From: Bretschneidera sinensis
Lineage: Eukaryota > Streptophyta > Magnoliopsida > Brassicales > Akaniaceae
Length of the DNA stretch: 64,000 bases
Reading direction: 5' to 3'
NCBI GenBank assembly: GCA_023935145.1
Contig: CM043700.1
Span: forward strand, 143,448,828-143,512,827
Numbering within the stretch: the first letter of the stretch is position 1; every line of letters begins with the position of its first letter. Positions 10,966 to 21,720 of the stretch are shown in pieces. Position numbers and translations under genes: made by a program. The notes below the pieces were generated by a model. It made no database searches. It was not told the DNA's origin and saw only the letters and a list, made by a program, of their open reading frames with translations.

Positions 10966-13020
10966 TTACGTTTCTGCTAGACCATATGAGGATCTACACC
11001 ATTTAAACTTGTCAGTGTTGATCGGCTTGGTCATAACATCTGCTAGATTCTCGTCGGTGTGAATCTTCTGCATATCCACACTACCTTCTTCCACTACATC
11101 TCGAACGAAGTGATACTGAACCCTTATGTGCTTTGTCCGTGAATGAAAAGTTGGATTCCTTGCAATGCGCAAGGCACTCTGACTGTCACAAAACAGAATA
11201 ATCTTCTCCTGCTTGTGCTCGAGCTCTTCCAATAACCTTTGTACCCAAACTACTTTCTTGCAAGCTTGTGTAACCGCCATGTATTATGCTTCCGTTGTAG
11301 ATAGAGCCACAACCGTCTGCAGTTTAGAATCCCAGCTTACAGCTCCTCCTGCAAGTGTAAACACATAACCTGTAGTAGACTTGCTTTTATTGAGATCCCC
11401 TGTAAAATCTAAATCAACATAGCCTCTGACAGTAAAATCTGATCCTCCGTTACATAATGCAGCATCTGAAGTTCCTCTGATATATCTCAGAACCTTCTTC
11501 ACAGTATTCCAATACTCTCCACTAGGATTCGCCATAAATCAACTAACCACTCCCACTACTTGTGCAATGTCTGGTCTTGTACAAATCATAGCAAACATTA
11601 AACTTATCATTGCTGGTGCATATGGTACTAGAGACATCTCCCTCCTCTCTCCTTCATTGCTAGGACACATACTTGAGGATAACTTAAAATTAATAGGAAG
11701 TGGGGTAGAAATTGGCTTACTATCTTGTATGTTGAAACGTCGCAAGATCTTGTTGAAGTAGTTCTTCTGGGAAAGCCAAATCTTCCTGTTATTTCTGTCT
11801 CCGTGAATCTGCATCCCTAGAATCTTGTTTGCTTGTCCCAAGTCTTTCATATCAAACTCCCTAGCCAACTGTACCTTCAATTTTTGGATTTGATCTCTGT
11901 TGGGGCCATCTACCAACATGTCATCCATATACAACAACAAGATAATAAAATCATTATCACCATCAAACCTTTTGAAGTACGTACAATGGTCTGAACTGAG
12001 TCTGTTGTATCCAAGGCTAATAATGAAGGAATCAAATCTCTTGTACCAACACCTCGGCACCTGTTTGAGATCGTATAGAGATTTGTTCAACCTGCAAACC
12101 AAGCTCTCATTTCTTGTTTCAGCAAAACCTTTTGGTTGGAGCATATAGATTTCTTCTTCAAGTTCTCCATGAAGAAATGCAGTTTTCACATCCAACTGCT
12201 CCAGATGTAAGTCAAACGTAGCACACATAGCCAGGACTACTCTGATTGTTGTAAGCCGAACCACCGGGAAAATATCTAATTGAAATCAATACCTTCTTTC
12301 TAAGTGAATCCCTTTACCACCAGTCTTGCACGAAACTGTTCCACTTGATCATTGTTATCCCGCTTGATCTTGTAGACCCATTTGTTACCTATGGCTTTTC
12401 TCCCATGTGGTAATGGTACCAGTTTCCAAGTCTTGTTCTTGTGTAGAGCTTCAATTTTTTCCTGCATTGCTGCCATCCACAAAGACACATCTGAGCTATT
12501 TATAGCTTCTTGGAAAGTTGAGGGCTCTCCATCCTCCGTCTCCGAATGTCAAGCTGGCGGCCTTCTCTCACAAGTTAATCAGCGAGCTTCTGTAGCTTCA
12601 GACTCGACTGATTCTTGCACCACGTGCTCTGGTGCTGCTTCAGTAGAAACTGAAGTTTCTTGTACCAGATTATTTTCCACATGTATTGTTGTAGTCTCTG
12701 AAACCACTTTCGACGTGGTATCGTCTCCATCTTTCTGTAGTAGTTAATCTTCTGCAAAGATCACATCCCTGCTGACAACAACCTTGCGGGTAGTAGGATC
12801 CCACAGGCGATACCTCTTTACTCCGTTAGCATACCCCAAGAATATACACCTCCTAGATTTCGGATTCAACTTCGTTCTTTCTTGGGCATTGTACATCACA
12901 TACGCAGGACATCCAAAAGAATGTAAAGTAGAGTAGTCCGCTGGCTTACCAGTCCACATCTCCATCGGTGTCTTTAAATTAATTGCTGTTGATGGCGATC
13001 GATTTATCACATAACAGGTA
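10966..13020 (-). pseudogene. copia pol, 3' part: integrase C-terminus, reverse transcriptase, RNase H
   Basis: Broken minus-strand frames give, in order: the integrase C-terminal region (12744-13020, with GKPADYSTLHSFGCPAYV), a linker, the RT N-terminus (12300-12488), RT with the catalytic YMDD box in LLYMDDMLV (11539-12264), and RNase H with DLDFTGD and DSQSAL (10966-11535). In-frame stops separate the segments at about 12755, 12570, 12297, 12270, 11536 and 11281. Several are TAA or TAG where relatives have CAA or CAG. RT copies element RNA to DNA and RNase H removes the template. The pieces are too broken to give a working polyprotein. The hAT element interrupts the reading frame at 13021. 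Confidence 0.88.
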
Positions 13021-13039
13021 GTTTTGACTAGGGGTGGCA

Positions 13040-13310
13040 ATTCGGGTTGATGGGTCGTGTTCGTGTCGACACGAACACGACACGATTATTAATCGTGTCA
13101 AGAAAACCCAACACGAACACGACACGATTATTAAACGGGTAACACGACACGACACGCTTAACCCGTTTAATAAACGGGTCGTGTTAGACCCGACACGACA
13201 TGACACGACACGCGTAACCTGTTTAATAAACGAGTCGTGTTAGACCTGACACGACAACACGACAAGCCTAATTTTTCATAATCTGACACGACACAATTAA
13301 CCCGCCATGA
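13040..13310. repeat. hAT subterminal repeats, left end
   Basis: About a dozen copies of CACGACACG or GTCGTGT words occur in both orientations, with ATTATTAATCGTGTC and TTTAATAAACGGGTCGTG units. Subterminal repeats of this kind are the usual transposase binding sites in hAT elements. Binding here is inferred. Confidence 0.8.
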
Positions 13311-13528
13311 CATGTTTATTACATAAGCATTTATAAGTTATTATCTAATCATTCATAATCCAAATTTCAACATATTCATTATCCAAATATACATAAAAAA
13401 AATCTAATTAATAACATAAACATTATATTGTCAACTATTATCCATATTGGTTCAACCATAATAAAAAAAATAAAAAAGAAACAATAATACCATAAGTCAT
13501 CCAATTACAAGAACACAATATTACAACA

Positions 13529-15959
13529 TCAGCGAACCAAATTAGCAGCAGAACCCTCCGATGGAGGTGGAAATGATTCATTCTCATGCATATTCATATC
13601 CATTACATCAAAAGTAAGCTCCTCTAATGCTTTTGCGGCCATTTCTACAAAGAAAAAAATAAAACAAATGTTAAAACAAGCAAGCCACTAGTCTTTGCAA
13701 ATCTTAATATTATATAAGGCATAAGCAAAAAAAACACTCAAAGAGAAATTAGAAATATAAATAAAGATGTTAGCATGGTCAGTTCAATAATATTATTTGT
13801 GATTACTTGTTACCTTGCTCTCCATACAACCAATCTCTTGTGCAAACCAAAGCCTCCACTGTGTCAGGCTTAAGCGCACTCCGATACTGATCAAGCACCC
13901 TCCCACCAACACTAAAAGCACTTTCTGATGCAACAGTTGAAATAGGTATGCTTAAGACATCACAAGCCATCGCAGCAACTTCAGGATATCGAAATCGATT
14001 CGCTTTCCAATATTGCAACACATCCAGTGAAACATTGCTATTTAAAATTGGCTCATCTAAATAAAGCTCAAGCTGTGATTTCTGTGGGGTAGCTTCTTGA
14101 CTTCGATATGAAATAAATTCCTATAAAAAAGATACAAAACCAAATGGACAACAATTGAAAAACTACAATAATAAAACATTAAATCACATGGACAACATGT
14201 TCAAAACATTAATTAAAGCACGTGAAAACAATATAAATCTTACAATAATAATCTAAAATCAATATACCTTTAGCATATCTCGGGTACGTCCACAATAAGA
14301 TTTTCCAAGGTTGTGAGAAGAAGAACAATGAGGATTATGAGTTGGCTTGTTCCCTATCGAGCCCGATGAAGATTGACTTTGCAAAGGATTTTCAACATTG
14401 ACATACTCATTAAAAAGTTGTATCAACTTTTCTTTCACACGCAAAGACTCATAAAACCCTTCATCACCATAGAGTTTTAAGTAGCACCACTCAACAAAAC
14501 TCAATTTGTAACGAGGATCCAAAATAACTGCTATAGCTAATATCATGCTAAAATCAGACCAATACTTCTCAAACTTTGCATACATATTAACTGTCATTTT
14601 TTTCAAATAGTCATCCTCACTCCCCATTATTTCCTTCAATTTCACATGTGTCGAAAACACCTCAGGAAAATACAAATTTGCAGTTGGATACTTAGAGCCA
14701 GAGAAGATACAAGTGATTTCATAAAATAGTGACAAGAACATACAAATCTTTCCAACCTTATCCCATTCATTCCTAGTTGGACAATGCTTGTAATTTGAAT
14801 CACTCAACTCTAGATGCATAAAAGCATGACTATAGTAAAGAGCATTATCAAGCATAATGAAAGTAGAATTCCATCTAGTTGAGACATCTTGCCTCAAACC
14901 TCTTTTAGCATCAAGAGATCTATGAGCTACACATTCCAAAAATTTTTGTTTCCTAACTTGTGACCCTTTCACATACTTGACACTTTCACGGATCTTTTGG
15001 ATAGACTCATCTATCTCTTTTAACCCATCTTGAACAACTAAGTTTAATATATGAGCACAACAACGAAGGTGAAGAAATTCTCCATCACATAACAAACCAC
15101 CCCCCAATAACAACTGATCTTGTAAACGCTCAATAGATTTATCATTTGCAGATGCATTATCCAAAGTGATTGAAAACACTCTCTTATCTATCCCCCAATC
15201 AGTCAAAAAAGTATGAATCTTTTCAGCCAAAGATATGCCATTATGAGGAGGTGGCATAAAGCTAAAATTTAGAATTCTTTTTTGTAGGTTCCAATCTTTA
15301 TCAATAAAATGAGCTGTCAAGCAAATATACCCATCTGTGGTGATGGAAGACCAACAATCAGATGTTAAACTAACCCTTCCCGGTGTTGCCTCTAACATTG
15401 ATTGTATTCTACATTTCTCCCTCTTATACATCTTAAGACAATCAGCCTTACAAGTATTCCTACTCACAATATGCAAATCATCACGCAAATAGCGAAAAAC
15501 AGCTTTAAGTCCCACCCATTCAGTGAATTGAAAAGGTAATTCATGCATGATAATAGCTGCTGTTAGTAACTCCCTAAACTTCTCATGATCAAATGAATCA
15601 TTAGATAAAGACATGGAACCATTATTTTGTGATAAAAGTAACTAACCCACATCTTGTGTATCTAATCTAGCACATGTCTTCATATGACGTTTCATATTAC
15701 CTGTTCCGAACCTGCTATCACAAATGTATGTTATTCCACACCTCTTGCACTTGCATCTCTTTTTCTTATCATCTCCAAGAGGAAGCATGTCAAAAAACTT
15801 CCACACTGGTGAGGTAAGTTTTCTTTTACGTTTTTCCACTTTTTTTTTAGAATCCGTAGCAGTAACTACTTCCTCTAACTCAACTACATCATCATCTTCT
15901 TCATCAAACACATCCATGCTATCACAAGCCTCAACAATAATGTCATCTTTATCCCCCAT
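13529..15959 (-). CDS. hAT transposase with BED-type zinc finger, one in-frame stop
   Basis: Three exons fit: 15959-14268, 14120-13814 and 13644-13529, with introns 14121-14267 and 13645-13813 showing GT and AG ends. The start MGDKDD at 15957-15959 follows a probable 5'-UTR intron acceptor. Order: acidic N-terminus; BED finger (CKRC ... HMKTC); RNase H-like core with SLTSDCWSS and SITLDNASAND supplying acidic catalytic residues; CAHILNLVVQDGL and STRWNSTF; then ASESAFSVGGRVLDQYRSAL of the C-terminal dimerisation domain. It is like RICESLEEPER/DAYSLEEPER-type proteins. The sole defect is TAG at 15642-15644, where family members tend to have glutamine, between the BED finger and the core. No other frameshift was seen. 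It is probably recently inactivated, unless the stop is a base error or is read through. Confidence 0.8.
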
Positions 15960-17191
15960 CGATCTACATGTAAAGCAACACATTGGATATTTCAAAAACA
16001 ATTACATATAGTCAAACATAAGTCATGCTACAAATATCCGGTCATATTACGTATAAAAAAAATTCTATGGAAAAGGAATTAGAATGCTAGTTAGCTATTT
16101 CCCCCATTTGAATACAACTCCATTAAATAAATTCAATCGATTAAATTAACATTTGACAAGAAGAATAAATTGGGCAACATGATTTGCAATTTACATGTAT
16201 ATATATACCACTGAACATAATAATTAATTGGGTATCTATACAAAGAATTAATACACGGAAACTATATAATTAAGTACACTATATATTACTGTATGCTCTG
16301 AAATTTTTGTATAATTTCATAGTCATTAATTATATTAACCCTGATAACTCATAGTCATATATGCTGACCTGCTGCTGAAGCTGATCAACAATACTATTAT
16401 AGCAATAAGCAGGATATGACTAATCAACGTCTAATAGCAGCCATGACTCCAAATCATTTCTAATCAAGCATTTTGGGCCATCCAAAATTGACAAGGCATA
16501 TATATTTGTCAAAGTCTGATTGGTATTAAAAAAAATTGTTTTAGTTAACTGATTGATATAAAGTTGCTTAGCACCTGGACTAAATTATTACAAAAACCTA
16601 TAGCTATATTATATACAATCAGAAAAGTGGAGTTATATAACCCATTTCCATGGCTAGTACTCTTGAATAGAATATGAGATTTTATTCTCTGATGACCCTT
16701 CTATTATTTTGAGTAAAAAGAAGGCAATTTCCTCTTTAATAGAATTCCTCCGGCTCAAGAGATACAATAGCGCTGGGGAAGGCTCACCCTCATCTGAAAG
16801 TGGAGCAGGGGCGGCAGGTTCCGGCTCAGGAGAAGGAGGCAGGTTGAGATCAAAATATGCATTCTTTACATATAATTTTCTTGAAAATATATCCAGGAAA
16901 TAGATATGTTGTTTCATATATATAATACTACTTTTAATTAAATTTAAATCTGGGTTCTTGGAAATAGATTTGGGTTCCTTTCATTTTCTTAGAAATAAAT
17001 CAAAAATCAACAATTAAGTGTATATTTCCAGTTTAGATTCTAAACAATAGATATGAAGTAGAGAGAGCATACAGATTTCCAAGAGATGAGAGTTGAGGAC
17101 TTTAAAGCGTTGAAGGTAGAGATCGATCCGGTGCCGGTGATGCTGCGATGCTGCCTGCTGGGAGGAGAAAGTTGAGCTGTGATGGTGAGGT
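15960..17191. other. hAT element 5' non-coding region
   Basis: This is a long leader and promoter region of the transposase gene. A probable splice acceptor TTACATGTAG lies just upstream of the start codon, so an untranslated first exon and an intron are likely. An 87-codon minus-strand frame (16654-16917) with a proline/glutamate-rich stretch has no recognisable domain and could be an untranslated or captured exon. Confidence 0.4.
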
Positions 17192-17295
17192 TTTGGGTTT
17201 GTAACAGAGGCGAGAGAGAGACCAGAGAAGTGCGGCTTTGGGTTTGTAACAGAGGCGAGAGAGAGACCAGAGAAGTGCGGCTTTGGGTTTGTAAT
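17192..17295. repeat. 45-bp tandem repeat, 2.3 copies, in the hAT leader
   Basis: The unit begins TTTGGGTTTGTAACAGAGG and continues with a GAGAGAGAGACCAGAGAAG tail. Copies start at 17192, 17237 and (partial) 17282. It lies near the likely transcription start of the transposase, by a TATATATATA stretch at 17309. Confidence 0.8.
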
Positions 17296-17349
17296 TTAGG
17301 GTTTATTTATATATATATATATAAAGTTTTTTTTTAATTTAATATATAA

Positions 17350-17600
17350 ATTTTTTAAATGGGTCATAAACGGGTCATGGGTCATAATCGTGTCAACACG
17401 ACCCATCAACCCGTAATTTATTAATCGTGTCATAATCGTGTCAATTCGGGTTAGCGGGTCAACCCGCGACATGACACGATTATTCCGTGTCATAATCGTG
17501 TCGACACGATTACGACACGAACCCGATTATACTCAACCCTAACACGCTTTATTTCGTGTCGTGTCGTGTCGGGTTCACGTGTCGTGTCCAAAATTGTCAC
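17350..17600. repeat. hAT subterminal repeats, right end
   Basis: Many CACGATTA, GTGTCATAATCGTGTC and CGTGTCGTGTC words in both orientations mirror the left end. They stop at the terminal inverted repeat. Confidence 0.8.
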
Positions 17601-17613
17601 CCCTAGTTCTGAC

Positions 17614-19398
17614 TGCTTCTGCCCAAAAAGAGTTGGGTTGACCTGCAGTCCTCAACATAGCTCTCATCCTTTCTGTAAGAGTTCTATTCATTCGCTCTGC
17701 CACTTCATTTTGCTGAGGTGTGTATGTGACTGTGAACTGTCTTTTGACACCTTCCCGCTTACAAAAAGCAAAAAACTCGTCGTCTGTGTATTCTCTTCCA
17801 TTATCTGTCCTCAAACACTTGATCTTTTTCCCAGATTCAAGTTCCACTCATGCTTTGAAGTCTTAAAATATTGGAAACACATCTGACTTCTTCTCGATTT
17901 GATACACCCAACATCTCCTAGAGTAATCATCAATAAAAGACACAAAGTACTTTGCTCCTCCTAGGGATATTTCCGGTGATTCCCATACATCAGAATGAAT
18001 CAAATCTAGAATGCATTTACTCCTTGTATCAGATATGCTAAACTTCAATCTATGCTGCTTACTTGTAACACAATGCTCACAGAAAGGTAGATTTACCGAT
18101 TTGAGCCCTGGAAGCAACTTTCTATCGGAGAGAATCTTCAAACCTCGTTCCGACATATGGCCTAGTTTGAGATGCCACATCATCGTCGACTCTTCTCCAT
18201 TGCTGGTTGACGCGACACACGCATCAGCTTCCTGCAGTGTTTCTCTTTTAAGCATGAATAGATTCATTGCGATCTTTTCTGCCTTCATAACCACAAGCGC
18301 ACCTCTGACAATCTTCATGATCTCATTTTCGACATGGGTCTTGCATCCAAGACTATCTATTTGCCCCAAAGACAATAGATTCTTTCTCATGCCATTTACA
18401 TGTCGTACCTTCTGAATAGTGCGAATCGTACCATCAAACATCTTTATCTTGATAGTACCAATACCAGCGATCTCCAAATCATGATCATCACCCATGTATA
18501 CAGAACCTCTTGAGATTGGTTCATATTTGTGGAACCATTCTCTCCAAGATGTCATGTGCCATGTTGCCTTGCTGTATAGAACTTCACCATCATCTGAGGC
18601 ACTTGCCACATTCCCTTGAGCATTTGATGACTCAGGGACTCTACTCTTCTTTGTGTACCAACAATCCTTCTTGGCATGCCCTTTCTTGCCACAGTTGTAG
18701 CACTTGAAATTCTTCTTACTTTTTGATTTCGATCTACCATGATTCTGACTCCCACTGGGGCCACGTTCTGTTGATCTTCCTCTTGTCATCGTCAAAGCTT
18801 CCGCTTGCTGCGAACTTGCCTGTCTATCTTCCTTGTTTTTGCGCCTGGTTTCTTCTTCCAAAACAGCAGCTGCAATTTCGTCGAAGACTAGATAGTCCGT
18901 GAGGATGTTGTTCGTCAAGTTGATGATGAGTTAATCATATGAGTCAGGTAGACTTTGTAGTAGAAGCTCCGCACGTTCAGATGCCTTTATTGTGTAACCC
19001 ATCGATGTAAGTTACGAAAACAAAGTATTCAAAATGTTGATCTGGTCGGTTACCGACGTGGATTTCGTCATTTGAAGAGTATAAAGTCTCCTCTTTAAGA
19101 AGATCTTATTGTGTAGTGACTTGGCCTCGTACAGTCTTGTTAGAGTATCCCAAATCGCTTTCGCAGTCTTCTTTTCCGCCACACTAGATAACACTCCATC
19201 GACTAGTGCTAAGTGCAGATTGGAAATTGCGATGCCATCCGTCTCGTTCCACTTGCTGTCGTCAGTGATCTCTACGGGCCTTTCTTCAATTGCTGCCAAA
19301 CAATTGTCTTTCCTCAAAATTGCCTTAATCTTCATTTTCCATAACGAGAAATTACTCCCGTTAAACTTCTCAACATCAAACTTTGTTGTAGTTGACAT
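17614..19398 (-). pseudogene. copia gag, protease remnant and N-terminal integrase
   Basis: Gag starts at ATG 19396-19398 (MSTTTKFDVEKFNG; the frame is open upstream but has no ATG). It shows the copia gag region and a zinc knuckle CYNCGKKGHAKKDC near 18680. A TAA at 19012 and another near 18930 interrupt it. Downstream comes TWHMTS at the protease position, but the catalytic D-[ST]-G motif just before it is missing through a deletion of about 18 codons. The GAG-pre-integrase HHCC finger (HLKLGHM ... CEHC) and the integrase core with TDNGREY (17575-17847) follow. A further break lies near 17865. The integrase continues at 13020 on the other side of the hAT insertion. Confidence 0.88.
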
Positions 19399-19437
19399 CT
19401 CGTTCACAACGATCTGCTTCACACCCCTCAACCAATA

Positions 19438-19449
19438 GCTCTGATACCA
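19438..19449 (-). other. tRNA-iMet primer-binding site of the copia element
   Basis: On the minus strand TGGTATCAGAGC follows the 5' LTR end after one base. It is complementary to the 3' end of plant initiator-Met tRNA, the standard copia primer site. Confidence 0.88.
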
Positions 19450-19450
19450 C

Positions 19451-19976
19451 TGTTAAGAAAAAAATTACCGGGTCGAAGCTAACACACAACTAAAGTGAAA
19501 TGAGAAAAATAAAGATAAAATTGACATAAATATTTTATGTGGAAAAACTCTCGAACAAATTTGGGGTAAAAAAATCACGAGTAAGTGTAGGAGGATTTCA
19601 CTATTGTAAAATAGGGATTACAACATCTTCTCTCTAATTACAATGAGATAACAATTGTCTAATCTCTATTGTAATAGGAGAAACAACTCTCTCACAAAAT
19701 CGAGAAAATATTACTTACAAAGAAGGAACAAATTTTCCTCTCTAAGTAGTAACTCTCAAGAAAACTCAAACTCTTTCTAATATTCTTCTTGGTGTGTATA
19801 TTTGATTGCAAATGGTAACCTATTTATAGGCTTCAAGAACACTATTATTTATTCACATAGCCACTATTGTTCATTCACATGACCACTTTTATATTTTGTT
19901 CACGTGGTCTTCACTTTAACACCATTGTCTTGTGGAGAATGTAGCTTTACCAGTAAAAATGTCATTTCTCACTGCA
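19451..19976 (-). repeat. 5' LTR of the copia element
   Basis: It has the same ends as the partner LTR at 10351-10900, with transition-rich divergence. It contains ACCTATTTATAGG, a TATA-like box shared with the partner. It borders the N-terminal F-box fragment at 19977. Confidence 0.9.
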
Positions 19977-20572
19977 CAACATGACAACTAAGAAACATAT
20001 GAATTGTTACTAATAATATTGTTCTTTTCGTCATCATTAAAGTAGACGACTCTGACCAACTTGTACTCATTGAGAAAACGATCAAAGGAGAAACCAACTG
20101 AGATACTTTCAAGAGACTTCCCCAAAGGTAACGGCGAAAGATGTATGAGTGGTTGAGGGATTCTCTTTGATTCTCTTGCTGCTGGATTCCGCAGGAGAAA
20201 CTCGGCATGATCAGTAGGAGAGAGTGTGAAACAGATTGCGCCGTTGCAACAACCTGCGATTTTTACAGAACTATCATAGTTCGGGAATGGAGTTTCCATG
20301 GCAACGGCATTGTTTTGGATCTTGAGAAGGGAAATGAAGAAATTGATCACTGGAGGGCTGATTGCGCGGTGGATGATGAAGGAGGTGGTTGCTGGATCAG
20401 AGGAGTAGCGGAGGTGCGTGGATATGAGATTTGGAGATCTGATGAGAGAAAGCCAAAGTGTCGATACAGATTTAAATCTGTTAACAGGTTTAACTGGCAC
20501 GCGTGACATGATATCCACAGTGATATAATCAGGTAGGAAGAGGAACGTTTTGACACGCAGCCTTGATTCCAT
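19977..20572 (-). pseudogene. 5' part of the F-box gene split by the copia element
   Basis: The ATG at 20570-20572 opens a frame with an F-box (FLPDYITVDIMSRVPVKPVN, then FKSVSTLWLSLIRS) and the start of an FBA domain (GCCNGAICF, LLRNPAARESKRIP, LNEYKLVRVVYF). It meets TAG at 19988-19990, then the LTR begins. The C-terminal part is at 10016-10350. Compared with the paralogue at 5454-6587, roughly 80-100 codons between KLVRVVYF and FESLQ are absent from both halves. The insertion was therefore accompanied or preceded by a deletion. Its 5' flank (20590-20720) matches that of the other F-box copies, including GAGGGACAGAAC. Confidence 0.85.
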
Positions 20573-21639
20573 CGTTGGAGGTGGTTGATCAGGTCTGTTT
20601 GGTTGCCAAGAAAATTAATGAGGGAAAAAGAACTGGGGCGTTTGTAGGTCTGTTTAGTGCTTGAGAGGGGTGGTAGTGAGGGACCCGGAGAGGGACAGAA
20701 CAAACTTCAGACACTGTTATGATCTGCCAATGTGTGAGGACTGTGTGAGGACTGTGTGAGGGTTCATCTTGATCATATTGAATAATCTGTGTAGATTTTG
20801 TCATAATGTCTTCCTCATCTCTTGTCATATATGCTCATGAACTTTTAAAAAAAATTAAGAGAAAAGATATAATAATAAAAAGTAACTCGTAATTTTTTTT
20901 TTGTTTCTCAAAATCATTTTGTACTAATCACAAGTGCCACAAAAATACCTGATTTATCGCTTGGAGATATACTAATATTCAGCGTGAATATGTATATCAA
21001 TGATACATGATTTATCGCTTGGAGACATACACCGGAGTATTGTTATTATGTCAATTGTGGTACTGTTCTAATAATATATTTCAATCAATCAATGATTCTT
21101 TTTAAAAAATAAAAAATAAAAGGGATCACATTACACACTGACATTCATCATAGCACTGAGAAGTAGAATAAATTTTTGGGTTTAATTGTAATACCCTAAA
21201 CCCAAAAGCATTACTTTATTACTATTTAAGGCACATTAAATATATATATTTACAAATATATTTCTTAACATAGAGTAAGCATTTAATTATTTGGATCCCA
21301 CTCGAGCATTATCTTGACCTTGATTCCAAGCACAAGAACATGCCTCACAGCTGAGTCAAATGAACCAAAAAGATCTCCAAAGCGCAAAACGATGTTATTG
21401 AACAATGAACCGTTTCATCTTTTGAGCTCCCTCTTGGTAGCTTTATATAGAAAGAGAGGGGGGAGCGATGAATTTTCAAGAGCGACATTGACAGAAACAT
21501 GTCAACAATAAAAAGCTTTTACAGCATAGGGAGGGGGCTTTTAAAAACAGAAGGAGAAAAAGTAGAAAAAACACAAACTGCTTTGGCTAAACCATCTGCA
21601 CGCTGATTTACATAATTGCTTGGTGTATTTGAGAGAGAG
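20573..21639. other. F-box 5' flank and intergenic DNA
   Basis: Bases 20590-20720 are homologous to the 5' flanks at 541-612 and 6600-6700. A 20-base motif TGATTTATCGCTTGGAGA-ATAC occurs twice, at about 20948 and 21006. Bases 21365-21510 resemble 25125-25255 near the lipase gene's 5' region (shared words include GAGCTCCCTCTT and AGAAAGAGAG-rich parts). No gene is seen. Confidence 0.45.
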
Positions 21640-21720
21640 TCTTGAGCTGAGAGGATGTCTATGGTGATATTTTGGGGCATGCATGGATGAGTAGCGTGAG
21701 CCACTGCCACGTATTTGCAG
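21640..21720 (-). pseudogene. relic of an F-box N-terminus
   Basis: Minus-strand words ATHPCMPQNITIDILS align with THQSNLPQDIIIDILT at the start of the F-box paralogues. The DNA shares GAGGATGTCTAT and TGATAT-TTGGGGCA with 470-490. Flanking frame is lost. It extends the F-box cluster to the lipase gene. Confidence 0.55.

Larger units (their letters stand above)
13029..17605 (-). mobile_element. hAT-family DNA transposon (4.58 kb) with TIRs and 8-bp target duplication
   Basis: The ends are 13-bp terminal inverted repeats, TAGGGGTGGCAAT at 13029 and ATTGTCACCCCTA at 17593-17605 (one mismatch). They are flanked by 8-bp target duplications GTTTTGAC (13021-13028) and GTTCTGAC (17606-17613). Eight-base duplications and the TAGGGGTG ends are typical of hAT elements. 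Inside lies a three-exon transposase gene on the minus strand. Both ends carry dense copies of ACACGACACG-like motifs. It inserted into the integrase region of the copia element, whose reading frame resumes on the other side. It is therefore younger than the copia insertion. Confidence 0.93.
10351..19976 (-). mobile_element. Ty1/copia LTR retrotransposon, nested host of a hAT element
   Basis: Two similar LTRs (10351-10900 and 19451-19976, both TGTTAAG...CA on the plus strand) bound an internal region. On the minus strand it reads PBS, gag with zinc knuckle, protease remnant, integrase, reverse transcriptase, RNase H, polypurine tract. Integrase before RT defines Ty1/copia. Without the 4.58-kb hAT insertion the element is about 5.0 kb, a normal copia length. 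It interrupts an F-box gene. Flanking pentamers AAACA (left) and CAACA (right) are an imperfect target duplication. Several in-frame stops and a protease deletion make it incapable of autonomous movement. Confidence 0.92.

Noticed and set aside
13034..13243. Frames on both strands at the hAT left end
   Set aside because: They arise from the subterminal repeat array and have no domain.
15724..16011. 95-codon plus-strand frame rich in Ser/Thr
   Set aside because: Antisense shadow of the acidic region and BED finger of the hAT transposase.
16654..16917. 87-codon minus-strand frame in the hAT leader
   Set aside because: Low-complexity Pro/Glu part and no recognised domain. It is kept only as a note in the leader entry.
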